From a virus: a stretch of 20,094 nucleotides of DNA. A program made the position numbers and the translations under genes. The DNA lies in the IMG/VR virus record IMGVR_UViG_3300024520_000611, positions 1-20,094 of that record; one strand, 5' to 3'. Below the pieces are notes generated by a model, which made no database searches, was not told the origin of the DNA, and saw only the letters and a program-made list of their open reading frames with translations. The first letter of the stretch is position 1. Each line of letters begins with the position of its first letter. Positions 10,350-18,695 of the stretch are shown here, in pieces.

Positions 10350-13300
10350 TTATTTATTTTTACTTTGAAATTCTTTAATTAAAGTATCTATATAATCTTT
10401 TCCCAAAACTTCATCTAAGACTTTTCTTTGAGACTTAGGAAGATTATTAATTTTATATTCCATTAAATAAGGAATTAATTCTGGATTAGATTGTAGTGCT
10501 GTCATGGTATTTTTCTTTGCTTCTTTTAAAAATTCTTTAATAATTAGTATTTGAACATTAGGAGTTAAAGTTAAATATTTTTCATTTGTAACTATTGTAG
10601 ATAAACCAAAATGAATTTGTGGAGCAAGAATATCTTTATACATTCTATCCAAGAAAGGGATTCCTGTTGTTTGAAAAATTTCCCTATACTGGAAATTTAA
10701 ACGATCCAATTCTTTTTCGGCAGGATTTTTAGGCTGCTTAATAGTTAATCCTGTAAATTCTGTTAAAAGGGGTTTTTCGTTTCTTAAAGGTCTAGCCACC
10801 CATTTTTTTGTTTCATCATCAAAAACAGCATGGGTAATAGAAGTATAATCTGGAAGCTCATCTTTATTAAATATGCTTTTGAAATTTTTTTCAATAGCTA
10901 ATCCTAGACTTGTGTCTAATGGTGAGGTTCTAGTATCTTTAACTGCTTTAGTTGCATCACCTTCAAAAAAACTTTTTCCTCCTTCCCATAAATTAATATA
11001 AGTTTTAAATGGAGTCATATATTGATTGGCAATTTTACCTACTGCATCAAAAACCCTATTCCATTTTTTAGTAGTCATAGGGTCAGTAATTAAATTAATT
11101 ATTTGATCTACAAAATATAATCCTGTACCTCCTCTTGTTCCTGCAAAAACTTTTAAAAGTTCTTTAGTTGGATTTGCAGGAAAAACTGGAACTCCGTTTT
11201 GATAGCGATGAACTAAATCGGCAACATATAAATAGGCTGCTAGAGGGTTATAAGGCAAGGTATCTATTATTCTATCTCCCACCACAAGTTCATTCCATTT
11301 TTCTCCAGCTAATTTAGAACCTCTTATTTGATAAGCGGTTGCAAAAATTCCCCACCCAACCATAGCTTTGCTCATACCACTCATATCGCCTTTTGCTAAT
11401 CTTTGAAGAAAACCTTTTGTCCATCTTCCTTTTGTTGAAAAGGTTAGCATGGTAGCAGGTATATCTAATACCGCACCAGCAACACCTCTTGCTGTCGCTA
11501 ATGGACTATACTCAAATAAAAATTTTAATGAGTTCACTAAGAATCTGGGAAAAGGAACTAATAAAGAAAAAGTAAAAGGCATTTTATTAATAAAACTTAC
11601 AAATGCCTTTCCTATTTCACCTTTAGGTGAAGCCGCATAAGTTGCTTCCAATGCAATATCTATGGCAGCAGCAATATCTTTAGGTTTTATTCTTATAATT
11701 AAATTTTTATCTGCCACCATTTTTGCTAAGGTCATTCCTTTACCATAGATATCTGGTTGTCTTCTAATGATAGCATCTAATGCGTTTTGAAAGACTGCCC
11801 TTCTAGTTACAAATTCCTGTAACCTATTAAAAATATTAAACATATCTACACCCCTCATTCCAAGTCCAAGTGGAGAATATTTTTTTCCACTAAAGGCAAT
11901 AACATCTGAACTATATCTTAAAAATAAACGGTCTTTTAGATTTGGATAATAAGAAAGAATCTTATTAACATCTGCTTTAATTTTACTAAAATTTTTTGGT
12001 CTAATTTGTCTAAAAATATCTACAAAACCTTGAAAGGTTCTAAGGGGATCGGCAGGTTTTTTGATCGTTCCTTTTCCTAGGGTAGCTGCTTTCCAAAGCT
12101 GTTCAGCACCCCATTGAACTGCATCGTTAAGAACATTAATTCCCTGTCTTCCCATCTGGGATAGAAAGTTTCTAGCAGCCGTAGCCCATCTACCAACCAT
12201 CATTCCCCTTCTTATATTGTCTAATTGTTTAAGGGTATCATCTAACAATAATTCTACATCTACACCTTGTGCCTCTAATGCCGCCTTTTCTTTTTTAGTT
12301 AGTTTGGCATCATCCATAAATTTGCCTGTGGCTTTAGCCCATTGACTTAGTTGATTAAGTTCTTGAGCTGATGCTCTTTTGGTTCTGCTATATAAATCCA
12401 TAAGATCATCTATGGAAATATTATATTTTTCTAAAAGTTTTTTATCTTTAATTATTTTTATTATTCTAGGATTTCTCATGGTATCAAAAATTTGCACACC
12501 AATTCTAACTAATGGATTTCTAGCTACCAAGCCCTGCTCAACAAGATCACCCCAAAACTTTTCAATTTTTTTACTAACATCAGGATTGAGACGCTTAACT
12601 GTTAATTCGTTGTTAGCACTTACATCAATATCATCTAACGATTTAGGTTTAACGCCTGTAGCATCTTCAATAAGTTCAGCTTCCCTTTGAATTTTTTCAT
12701 TAAATTTTTTAATAGGTTTGTCGGTATTTTTAAGTTTGTTAGTTTTAACTCCTGCTGCTTTTGCAGGTTTTAAAAGACGCAATAACTTATCAATCCCTAC
12801 GGCAAAAATACTACCTTCAAGTGCCATCTTGAATCTAGCTTCGTTTTCAGAATCTTCGGTATTAGCTGCTAAATATTCACTGATAGGATTAGCTAAATAA
12901 GGATAGGCTTGAATGAGATTAGTAATCCGACTTTCATAAGGAGACCAAGTGAACTGGGCTGCAATTTCACCTTTAACAGCAGCTCTAACTAGGTGTCCTG
13001 TTGCAGTTGTGGCTTTAGGAATTTTAGTTATTAAATTGGCTGCGGTTCCAACTTTAGAAACACCAAATAAAGAAGTAGCAAAACCCAAAAGGTCTCTACT
13101 TAAACTTCCACCAAAATAATCTGGTTCTTCAATTTTTTCAAATTGCTTATTAATAATATTTTTATCAATGTTAGGAAGTTTTTTAGCAGCCCAATTAATA
13201 GTATCAACAGTGGCTTGACCTGTATCTTTTGCAGCAGCTAGAAAAGTTCTTCTTAAAAGATTTTCTTTAAAATTTTCCCAGCTATAATAACCATGTTGAT

Positions 13301-13679
13301 CTATAATTTCTTCGGTGTCTATTTTTCTAGGTCCATCCAGAACAGACCCCTTCATAACATCTACGGTTTCCGATCCTATAACAACAGAATCTCCTAAAAA
13401 TTCTTCAAAACTAATGGATTTTTTTTCTTTGATTTTTTCTTTATCTTCAGTGAGCTGACTAATAATATTTTTTTTTTGAGAAAGTGTTGCTAAAGGCGAT
13501 ATTTCTATTCCCAAACTTTCAGCAGAAACAAAATCTTCTTCTTTAGATTCTTCTTTTAATAATTTTTCAAGTTCAGCTTTTTTCTTTTTTTCTTCTTCTT
13601 CTTTATCTTTATCTTTTGTTGAAATAGTAGAAATAATGGAACTTTCTCCTAAAAATTCTTGAAGCGATATATTGGCCAT
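10350..13679 (-). CDS. Large internal virion / DNA-ejection protein
   Basis: At 1109 residues this is by far the longest gene. Its length, mostly helical composition, lack of a signal peptide and place after the small Gly-rich virion genes match the largest internal (DNA-ejection) proteins of T7-like podoviruses, although no named domain is clear to me. The first 115 residues are charged (KDKDKEEEEKKKKAEL). They contain a repeated motif, ISLQEFLGES at 4-13 and ISFEEFLGDS at 89-98. The middle has basic and hydrophobic stretches (for example FTFSLLVPFPRFLVNSLKFL) that could contact membrane. AAGGAG precedes the start. No lysozyme or lytic transglycosylase motif was seen. Confidence 0.65.
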   Translation of the reverse strand: MANISLQEFLGESSIISTISTKDKDKEEEEKKKKAELEKLLKEESKEEDFVSAESLGIEISPLATLSQKKNIISQLTEDKEKIKEKKSISFEEFLGDSVVIGSETVDVMKGSVLDGPRKIDTEEIIDQHGYYSWENFKENLLRRTFLAAAKDTGQATVDTINWAAKKLPNIDKNIINKQFEKIEEPDYFGGSLSRDLLGFATSLFGVSKVGTAANLITKIPKATTATGHLVRAAVKGEIAAQFTWSPYESRITNLIQAYPYLANPISEYLAANTEDSENEARFKMALEGSIFAVGIDKLLRLLKPAKAAGVKTNKLKNTDKPIKKFNEKIQREAELIEDATGVKPKSLDDIDVSANNELTVKRLNPDVSKKIEKFWGDLVEQGLVARNPLVRIGVQIFDTMRNPRIIKIIKDKKLLEKYNISIDDLMDLYSRTKRASAQELNQLSQWAKATGKFMDDAKLTKKEKAALEAQGVDVELLLDDTLKQLDNIRRGMMVGRWATAARNFLSQMGRQGINVLNDAVQWGAEQLWKAATLGKGTIKKPADPLRTFQGFVDIFRQIRPKNFSKIKADVNKILSYYPNLKDRLFLRYSSDVIAFSGKKYSPLGLGMRGVDMFNIFNRLQEFVTRRAVFQNALDAIIRRQPDIYGKGMTLAKMVADKNLIIRIKPKDIAAAIDIALEATYAASPKGEIGKAFVSFINKMPFTFSLLVPFPRFLVNSLKFLFEYSPLATARGVAGAVLDIPATMLTFSTKGRWTKGFLQRLAKGDMSGMSKAMVGWGIFATAYQIRGSKLAGEKWNELVVGDRIIDTLPYNPLAAYLYVADLVHRYQNGVPVFPANPTKELLKVFAGTRGGTGLYFVDQIINLITDPMTTKKWNRVFDAVGKIANQYMTPFKTYINLWEGGKSFFEGDATKAVKDTRTSPLDTSLGLAIEKNFKSIFNKDELPDYTSITHAVFDDETKKWVARPLRNEKPLLTEFTGLTIKQPKNPAEKELDRLNFQYREIFQTTGIPFLDRMYKDILAPQIHFGLSTIVTNEKYLTLTPNVQILIIKEFLKEAKKNTMTALQSNPELIPYLMEYKINNLPKSQRKVLDEVLGKDYIDTLIKEFQSKNK

Positions 13680-13692
13680 TCTAGTTTGCTCC

Positions 13693-14433
13693 TTATTTTA
13701 TAATTTCTACTTCAAGAATTTTACCATTTTCATCAACTTTAATTACTTTAGCTTTTGATCCATCTTTTCTTTCAATAACATCTCCAATTTTCCAAGTGCT
13801 TTTTATTCCTCCATCACCTGATTTTAAATCTCCTGTAAGCAATTCTTCAACCAGATTAAATTGTTGTCTAATATATTTTTTGTAAAGGTCTTGTTGTATT
13901 TTTGGTAAAGCCTTAATAGCTGCAAGTTGTTTATCAGGAGGCAGGGCAGCAATCTTATCAAAAATTTCGGTAGCTCTGTCTCCCAATGTTGTTTTTCTCA
14001 TTTTTTCTGAAAGCATAGCTGTTACATATTTTTCAGGAAAAGCTAAAAATAATTCCATATCTTCTTTAGGAACTTTATCTTTATAATCTTTAATAAATTT
14101 TTGTTTTCGTTTAGCAGCTTTAACTTTATCAACGGCTGATGTTGTAACTAATGATGATTTAAAAGCAGGTAATAAGGCTTCGTTAATAGGCTTGCCTTTT
14201 GTTCCGCTTTGTATAACCTCCATACCAGCAACCACAGGAAGATTAGAAAATAAATCTAACATTCCTTTACTTGGATCGTTGGGTTGATTAAAGGTTGTAA
14301 ATAATCCGCCTTGACCATATTCACCTCCAGAGCCAAATAAACCTGATGTAGGAACTTCTCCACCTACAGCATCTGGTACACCTTGAGTTGCCATGCCTCC
14401 TTTTAAATATTTTTCAAGCCATTCCCAAGCCAT
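13693..14433 (-). CDS. Probable virion protein (246 aa)
   Basis: The N-terminal 60 residues are rich in Gly (GLFGSGGEYGQGGLFTTF) and disordered. A basic helical centre follows (VDKVKAAKRKQKFIKDYKDK), then a helical part with PEKYVTAMLSEKM, and the last 40 residues look like a small beta domain (STWKIGDVIERKDGSKAKVI). The gene is coupled to the preceding one by TAATG and precedes the long ejection protein by 13 bases. Position suggests a structural or internal virion protein. I recognise no named family. Confidence 0.55.
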   Translation of the reverse strand: MAWEWLEKYLKGGMATQGVPDAVGGEVPTSGLFGSGGEYGQGGLFTTFNQPNDPSKGMLDLFSNLPVVAGMEVIQSGTKGKPINEALLPAFKSSLVTTSAVDKVKAAKRKQKFIKDYKDKVPKEDMELFLAFPEKYVTAMLSEKMRKTTLGDRATEIFDKIAALPPDKQLAAIKALPKIQQDLYKKYIRQQFNLVEELLTGDLKSGDGGIKSTWKIGDVIERKDGSKAKVIKVDENGKILEVEIIK

Positions 14434-15443
14434 TAGATTAATCCTTTTAATTCAGCTTCTTTAAAAATTCCATAAGAAGCGTTTGTTATTGGTGTCGTTA
14501 TAAAATTGTTTGTTTTTGCTTTTGCTAAATTGTATTGACTCATAATATTATCACTTGCTTTTGAAATGTCGCTAAAAAAAGTATCAAAGACTGAAGGGGG
14601 TAATTCGTTTCCTCCGATTAAACCTGGAAGTCTAGTAATAGCCTCATTCACATCAGCTCCTGTTTCTACATTTCCTAATAAATAATCTTCACTACTTAGT
14701 AATCCACCATCACCTCCACCTAAACTACCTTCTTTAATAACCTCTCCTGTATAACCTAAAAGTTCCAATGCTTTATTATTTTGATATTGGTCAATACCTG
14801 ACTTAATTAGCGTTGGCATTAAACCACCAGATGTAACAACTGTTTTTATAGGGTTGTCTTTTAAATCTTGTAAAAAAGTTTGATCTGGAACTTTATTAAT
14901 TCTATCTGTGTAATATGAATATTCTGGATCATTTGCAAGATTAGCAAAAGCCTGATCTAAATTATCTAAAACAAAATCTCCAGTTTCCTCATCTACCCCT
15001 TTTAATTTTGATCCCACTAAATCTGAATTAGCAATAGTAGATAATCTATTTAAAGCAGCCAACTTTTCTTTATCTGTTGGAATATCAGAATCTAAATAGG
15101 CTTTTAAATTAGCTGTTTGATATTTTGATGATTGAATAATACCTTCTGTTTGTTCATAAGAAAATGTTCCGTCTTCATTATAGGTGGTCTCTGTAATTTC
15201 CCCTATACCATAAGCATCATCTAAAGTAGCTAAAGAATCTTTTAATTGTTGATCTTGAATAGCGGCTAATTCAGGATGAAAACCTGGATCAATTAAACCG
15301 TCTCCACCACTAGATTGTGTTGGATTATTTTGAGTTTGTTGAACTGCTCTATCAAATTGTCCATAATCTGATCCTGTATCTCTACCAGAATTTCCTCCTG
15401 AATATGCTGCTGCCTCTGCTGCTGTTCCATGTGGTGGTGGCAT
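14433..15443 (-). CDS. Probable virion protein (336 aa)
   Basis: AAGGAGAATA precedes the ATG. The first 55 residues are of low complexity (Gly, Ser, Gln, Asn), probably flexible. Later parts are acidic and helical (ELAAIQDQQLKDSLATLDDA), with several Asp-rich loops. There is no signal peptide or clear membrane helix. The arrangement of disordered start and helical body resembles podovirus internal core proteins. Together with the two genes downstream it would form the ejection apparatus, which is inferred from gene order. Confidence 0.55.
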   Translation of the reverse strand: MPPPHGTAAEAAAYSGGNSGRDTGSDYGQFDRAVQQTQNNPTQSSGGDGLIDPGFHPELAAIQDQQLKDSLATLDDAYGIGEITETTYNEDGTFSYEQTEGIIQSSKYQTANLKAYLDSDIPTDKEKLAALNRLSTIANSDLVGSKLKGVDEETGDFVLDNLDQAFANLANDPEYSYYTDRINKVPDQTFLQDLKDNPIKTVVTSGGLMPTLIKSGIDQYQNNKALELLGYTGEVIKEGSLGGGDGGLLSSEDYLLGNVETGADVNEAITRLPGLIGGNELPPSVFDTFFSDISKASDNIMSQYNLAKAKTNNFITTPITNASYGIFKEAELKGLI

Positions 15444-15451
15444 TATTCTCC

Positions 15452-15562
15452 TTAAATTGCTATTGCGATAATGACTAAAATTAATAAGCCCACCAAATAT
15501 TTCATTGGATGAGTTTTTACTCTAACTTCTAAATCGTAATATAATTTACTTATCTTTTTCAT
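15452..15562 (-). CDS. Single-pass membrane peptide with HP motif (36 aa)
   Basis: ATG 15562 is preceded by TTAGGA about ten bases away. The peptide starts MKKISKLYYDLEVRVKTHPM and ends with a membrane segment (YLVGLLILVIIAIAI). The cytoplasmic part and the His-Pro just before the segment match the neighbouring peptide at 15575-15676, so the two look like tandem paralogues. Their position among virion genes suggests a role at the membrane during DNA entry or in lysis; this is inference. Confidence 0.65.
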   Translation of the reverse strand: MKKISKLYYDLEVRVKTHPMKYLVGLLILVIIAIAI

Positions 15563-15574
15563 TTTTAAAAATTC

Positions 15575-15676
15575 CTAATTTATTAAAAAATAAATAGCAA
15601 TCACTACAACCACTACAGCAGTAGCAATTTTAGGATGAGCTTGTGCTAACGCCCATACTTGTTTAATTTTTTCCAT
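15575..15676 (-). CDS. Single-pass membrane peptide with HP motif (33 aa)
   Basis: ATG 15676 overlaps the stop of the upstream gene by one base (TAATG), so it should be translated at a rate linked to that virion protein. The peptide starts MEKIKQVWALAQAHPKIATA and continues with a valine-rich segment (VVVVVIAIYFLIN). The AHPK before the membrane segment matches THPM in the next gene. Function is unknown. Confidence 0.65.
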   Translation of the reverse strand: MEKIKQVWALAQAHPKIATAVVVVVIAIYFLIN

Positions 15677-16389
15677 TATAATAATAATCCTCCTAATACT
15701 CCTCCTAAACCACCCATTAAAGCTCCTTTTCCTCCACCTAAACCATAACCTAATAATGCTCCACCCATACCTGTTGTTAAAGGGTTGGTTTGATAATTAG
15801 TTTGTTGTTGTTGAGTAGGAAACCCACCACCAATAGGACTTACAATTGATCCATACGCTTGTAAATTTTGAAAAGGAGCCATTTGAGCTTGTCTAGTTAA
15901 AGACTCTATTCCTTGTCCTGTTTGTAATAAAGTTGGAGCTTGTTGTGCAACTTGTAATTGTCTAGCTCTTTCGGTATTTACATTTTGAAAGGCGTAGGGC
16001 AAAGCTGCTAAAGCTGTTTGATTGGCTACCATTTGTTGTGAGACAGGTGAACCTGGTGTTCTTCCAGCTCCAGAAAATTGTTGTGCAACATTAGTATAAG
16101 CGTCTCCTGCTGCTTGTTGAATTAAAGGATTAAGATAAGGATTGGTATAACCACCAGCTAATGTAGATTGAAGTTGTGATCTAGCTGCTCCTGCATCTGT
16201 TTCTTGTTGAGATAAACCTGTTAAAGTTTGAGTCGTTGGTGCAACATATTGGCCCACACCACTTCCATAAACTTTTCCTGCTTCTGATATAATTTGTTGT
16301 AAGGCTGGTTGAGCTGGACTCCAAGGGTCTCTATTAACAACCTGCGTTTGTCCACCACCACCTCCTGATGATCCTCCCATAAAACTCAT
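15676..16389 (-). CDS. Gly/Gln-rich virion protein with glycine-zipper tail
   Basis: This 237-residue protein has a poly-Gly start (GGSSGGGGGQTQVV), a Gln/Ala-rich helical body and a C-terminal segment at about 208-237 (MGGALLGYGLGGGKGALMGG and on) with Gly every three to four residues, a glycine zipper able to insert into membrane. Proteins of this design follow the tail or GNAT-like gene in many podoviruses and are thought to help DNA ejection. The start overlaps the upstream gene by four bases. Low Lys/Arg content and the absence of Cys fit a structural protein. Confidence 0.65.
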   Translation of the reverse strand: MSFMGGSSGGGGGQTQVVNRDPWSPAQPALQQIISEAGKVYGSGVGQYVAPTTQTLTGLSQQETDAGAARSQLQSTLAGGYTNPYLNPLIQQAAGDAYTNVAQQFSGAGRTPGSPVSQQMVANQTALAALPYAFQNVNTERARQLQVAQQAPTLLQTGQGIESLTRQAQMAPFQNLQAYGSIVSPIGGGFPTQQQQTNYQTNPLTTGMGGALLGYGLGGGKGALMGGLGGVLGGLLL

Positions 16390-16832
16390 TTATCTTTTTT
16401 CTCCTGTTTGATTTGCTTTTCTAAAACCACATGGGTTCTTTTGTAGCCGAATTGATTTAAAATTTTTTGCCATCCTGGTCTTGCGATTAATTCCATCATT
16501 GAACATTTTTCTTTTTGTGCAAATGTTTCAATATCTTTAATTAAATATTGCCATTTGTGTCTCTGTCTACCAGTCATCATATAGATGTGGCAGACTTTTC
16601 CTAGCGGTTTTTCTACTATCTCAGTAATAACGACACCAAAATATTTTTCTACATTTGTTTTTTGTTCTTTATCCCAAAGAATCCAAACTTGAAACTTACC
16701 CTCTTTAGCGGTCTTTAAAACAAATTGTGAATCTGAAAGTTGACCTGAAAAAAGTAGGGCTTTTCTAATATCTTTTTCAATTAAACCCCATACCTTATCA
16801 AGTTCTTCTGTGGGTATTCTAACTAACTCCAT
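16386..16832 (-). CDS. GNAT-fold protein, T7 gp13-like
   Basis: The 148-residue protein has the topology expected of a GNAT acetyltransferase: an N-terminal helix, then strands VWILWDKE, FGVVITEIVEK and VCHIYMMTG, then the loop RQRHKWQYLI leading to a helix and CSMMELIARPGWQKILNQFG. The RQRHKW loop stands where the acetyl-CoA pyrophosphate loop (QxxGxG/A) would be but is not a clean match. Small GNAT-like proteins of this size occur at the same place in podoviruses (T7 gp13, 138 residues), where they are linked to tail and ejection function. It is therefore probably structural or chaperone-like. No Shine-Dalgarno site precedes the start. Confidence 0.6.
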   Translation of the reverse strand: MELVRIPTEELDKVWGLIEKDIRKALLFSGQLSDSQFVLKTAKEGKFQVWILWDKEQKTNVEKYFGVVITEIVEKPLGKVCHIYMMTGRQRHKWQYLIKDIETFAQKEKCSMMELIARPGWQKILNQFGYKRTHVVLEKQIKQEKKDK

Positions 16833-16852
16833 AAATATACTACTTTTGAAGT

Positions 16853-16866
16853 TAATACAACTATGT
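16853..16866. repeat. 14-base repeat, copy 2 (TAATACAACTATGT)
   Basis: This is an exact copy of 6647-6660. On the minus strand the repeat lies directly upstream of the GNAT-like gene and covers the stop of the gene before it. Reading leftwards, TTGTAT is followed after 17 bases by TATTTA, a weak promoter-like pair that would give the GNAT gene almost no leader. Confidence 0.25.
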
Positions 16867-17187
16867 AATTACTAGATAACTAACCGTTATATCTACAGCA
16901 TCCGTTGAACTCATAGTTGCTTTTAGAATATCAGTTTGCTCCATTACCAAGGGTTCTGTTAGTAATTCTTCAGCTGTATTGGCACTTAAAGAATAAGTAT
17001 TGATTATTTTATAAGTGGCACTAGCTGAGGTATCGGTCATATCCAATGTAACTGTAGGTGTATTAGCTGTATTATTACTAATTCTAATAGATTTAATAAT
17101 TATAGTTTCTGTTGCTCCTGCTGTTAAAATAGCAGTTTGAGATACTGTTGCAAGGGGTGTCCCTTTAAATTTATAAGTGTTTGCCAT
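16861..17187 (-). CDS. Small beta-rich virion protein (108 aa)
   Basis: Composition is rich in Thr, Ser, Ala and Ile with alternating strands (TAILTAGATETIIIKSIRIS, TPTVTLDMTD, ATYKIINTYSLS, AVDITVSYLVIT) and no Cys or Trp. This is typical of small beta-sandwich tail, fibre or decoration proteins of phages. Position next to the virion genes agrees. The start overlaps the preceding gene by 17 bases with an A-rich site only. I cannot assign it to a named structural family. Confidence 0.55.
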   Translation of the reverse strand: MANTYKFKGTPLATVSQTAILTAGATETIIIKSIRISNNTANTPTVTLDMTDTSASATYKIINTYSLSANTAEELLTEPLVMEQTDILKATMSSTDAVDITVSYLVIT

Positions 17188-17395
17188 CTTTTTCTTTTTT
17201 AGGAAGATAACTTAATAAATGTTGTAGTTTTCCATAATTGCTATCTTTTGCTTCTAGCCATTTATCAATTTCTTTATTTATATCACTATGGTCCACAATA
17301 GCCATAGGGTTCTTTAATAATAATTTTATATTTTCATCAGCTTCTAGGACTTTAGATTCATATTGTCTTTTAAGCGATTCAATTCTTTGTTCCAT
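17171..17395 (-). CDS. Small coiled-coil protein (74 aa)
   Basis: The sequence (MEQRIESLKRQYESKVLEAD and on) is helical, highly charged, and has heptad-spaced Leu/Ile, with a short central break at NPMAIVDHSDI. It is probably a coiled-coil adaptor, perhaps a chaperone or minor virion protein for the beta-rich protein with which it overlaps. It is the first gene after the hairpin at 17406-17432, and no clear ribosome site is seen beyond the purines in that hairpin's 3' arm. Confidence 0.55.
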   Translation of the reverse strand: MEQRIESLKRQYESKVLEADENIKLLLKNPMAIVDHSDINKEIDKWLEAKDSNYGKLQHLLSYLPKKEKDGKHL

Positions 17396-17405
17396 ATTAT
17401 TAGAA

Positions 17406-17432
17406 GGGGATAGATAGGTGGCTATCTACCCC
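17406..17432 (-). terminator. Stable hairpin between oxygenase and virion genes
   Basis: GGGG-TAGATAG (17406-17417 with one bulged A) pairs with CTATCTA-CCCC (17422-17432) around GTGG, giving 11 pairs. In leftward reading it is followed by TTCTAATAAT, a weak T-run. It may end or attenuate transcription coming from the oxygenase genes, protect the 5' end of the virion message, or be an RNase processing site. It is the only sizeable gap in the region 10350-19845 apart from the promoter-like one at 16833. Confidence 0.55.
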
Positions 17433-17446
17433 CATCAAATAATATA

Positions 17447-18067
17447 TCAACTTTTAAACCAACTTGGTAGTCCTAAATGAGGTCGTTTATCAAAAAGGTT
17501 TTGTCCTGAACCTTTAGTTTTTTTATTGTTATAATGTAAAAATACTTGTCCGCAAGATTTACCTTTAAACTTTTCTCTCCAATGTTCCAATTCACAACCA
17601 CTATAAACCAACATATCTCCTGGTTCTAAATTTACTTTAATACCTTTCTTTCCCTCTTGTCCTGATGGTTCAAGGTATAAATCCCATTTATCTCCACCTA
17701 AATTCATTGTTGTAGATATTTCACAACTAAACCTATCTTTATGTCTTTTTAAAATATCTCCCTTTTTATAAAGTCTGGCATAGGTATAAGCTGGTTGAAG
17801 TTTTAAACCTGTGGTCTTTTCCATAATCGGTTGGCATTTTAATAATAAAGTTTCCATAACTATATCTGAATAGCAAGAATAAGTATGTGGTATTTGTTCA
17901 TTTGCTCCCTCATAATATCCAAGTATAACTTCATAAGGGGAAATATATCTTCTTTGAATACAAGTATCATAAACTTGTTTTTTCATTAAAAAATAATTGT
18001 AAATAAAAGTAGCCATGTCTTTTGAAATGGCTTGTTTAATAACTACATATTTATTTTTCTTAAACAT
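17447..18067 (-). CDS. 2OG-Fe(II) oxygenase (206 aa)
   Basis: The beta-helix fold signature is clear. His109 and Asp111 form the HxD metal pair (ILKRHKDRFSCEIS), His162 is the distal ligand (CELEHWREKF), and FKGKSCGQVFLHY holds the 2-oxoglutarate-binding part, probably through Lys170. The first 60 residues fit the helix-strand lead-in (FIYNYFLMKKQVYD). Ligands are intact, so it should be active. Target unknown; related phage and bacterial proteins are annotated only as putative hydroxylases. It overlaps the upstream oxygenase by eight bases and is the last gene of the oxygenase run. Confidence 0.8.
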   Translation of the reverse strand: MFKKNKYVVIKQAISKDMATFIYNYFLMKKQVYDTCIQRRYISPYEVILGYYEGANEQIPHTYSCYSDIVMETLLLKCQPIMEKTTGLKLQPAYTYARLYKKGDILKRHKDRFSCEISTTMNLGGDKWDLYLEPSGQEGKKGIKVNLEPGDMLVYSGCELEHWREKFKGKSCGQVFLHYNNKKTKGSGQNLFDKRPHLGLPSWFKS

Positions 18068-18695
18068 TTTTTGCCATCTCTTTAGGGATAGCGGTTATAT
18101 TCCAATGGATAAATCTAAAGGGTGCTTTACCATGATCTACTGCGTATTCATGTTCTAAATATCCTGGAAAAATAATTAAAGTTCCAGGCTTTGGTCTAAA
18201 ATTAACTAGCTCTGTTCCAGGCCATATACCTTTTTGGTTTTTCATTTTTAATTTAGTAGCTCTTGCTCCTGTTCTAGGTTCATGGAAAATAGGATAAGAA
18301 GTTTTATCTGAACATTTTAAAAAATAGAATCCTGATACATGCTGATTCCAATGAATATGTGCTGAATGATGACCTCCGCCTTTTTTAGAAAATTCTTGTA
18401 CCCACATTTCAGAAAACATAGTTTGATATTGTGGCATATCAAAACCACTGTGATCTAAAAATTCCCAAGACTTTTGACCTATATAGTTTCTTAAATCTAT
18501 AAAATCATTATCTTGTGTTAATGGAGTTGAGTGCCATGACCTACCAAAATCTCCAAAGTCTTTTAGATATTTTTTAGAATCAGGCATTTTTTTAGCTGCC
18601 TTAATATATTTATCACTAGCTTTGTTTAATGATTTAACAAACTCTGGTTTTTCTTCTGTCCAAACTGGTGTTGAAAAATAATTATTTATATACAT
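18060..18695 (-). CDS. 2OG-Fe(II) oxygenase, TIGR02466 / 2OG-FeII_Oxy_5 type
   Basis: The layout fits the TIGR02466 putative oxygenases: HHSAHIHWNQHVSGFYFLK (His113 and His115, with the SGFYFLK strand), then SYPIFHEPRTGARA, then the distal His182 in FPGYLEHEYAV, and Arg194 in PFRFIHWNI. These elements also appear, in the same order, in the protein at 1049-1723 and partly in the protein at 19320-19835. It starts in a TAATG overlap with the upstream oxygenase. Catalytic residues look complete, so enzyme activity is probable, on an unknown substrate. Confidence 0.8.
   Translation of the reverse strand: MYINNYFSTPVWTEEKPEFVKSLNKASDKYIKAAKKMPDSKKYLKDFGDFGRSWHSTPLTQDNDFIDLRNYIGQKSWEFLDHSGFDMPQYQTMFSEMWVQEFSKKGGGHHSAHIHWNQHVSGFYFLKCSDKTSYPIFHEPRTGARATKLKMKNQKGIWPGTELVNFRPKPGTLIIFPGYLEHEYAVDHGKAPFRFIHWNITAIPKEMAKNV

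Noticed and set aside
11449-12900. Three plus-strand frames inside the 1109-residue gene
   Set aside because: They are antisense to one long, clearly coding frame and have no ribosome site or neighbours on that strand.
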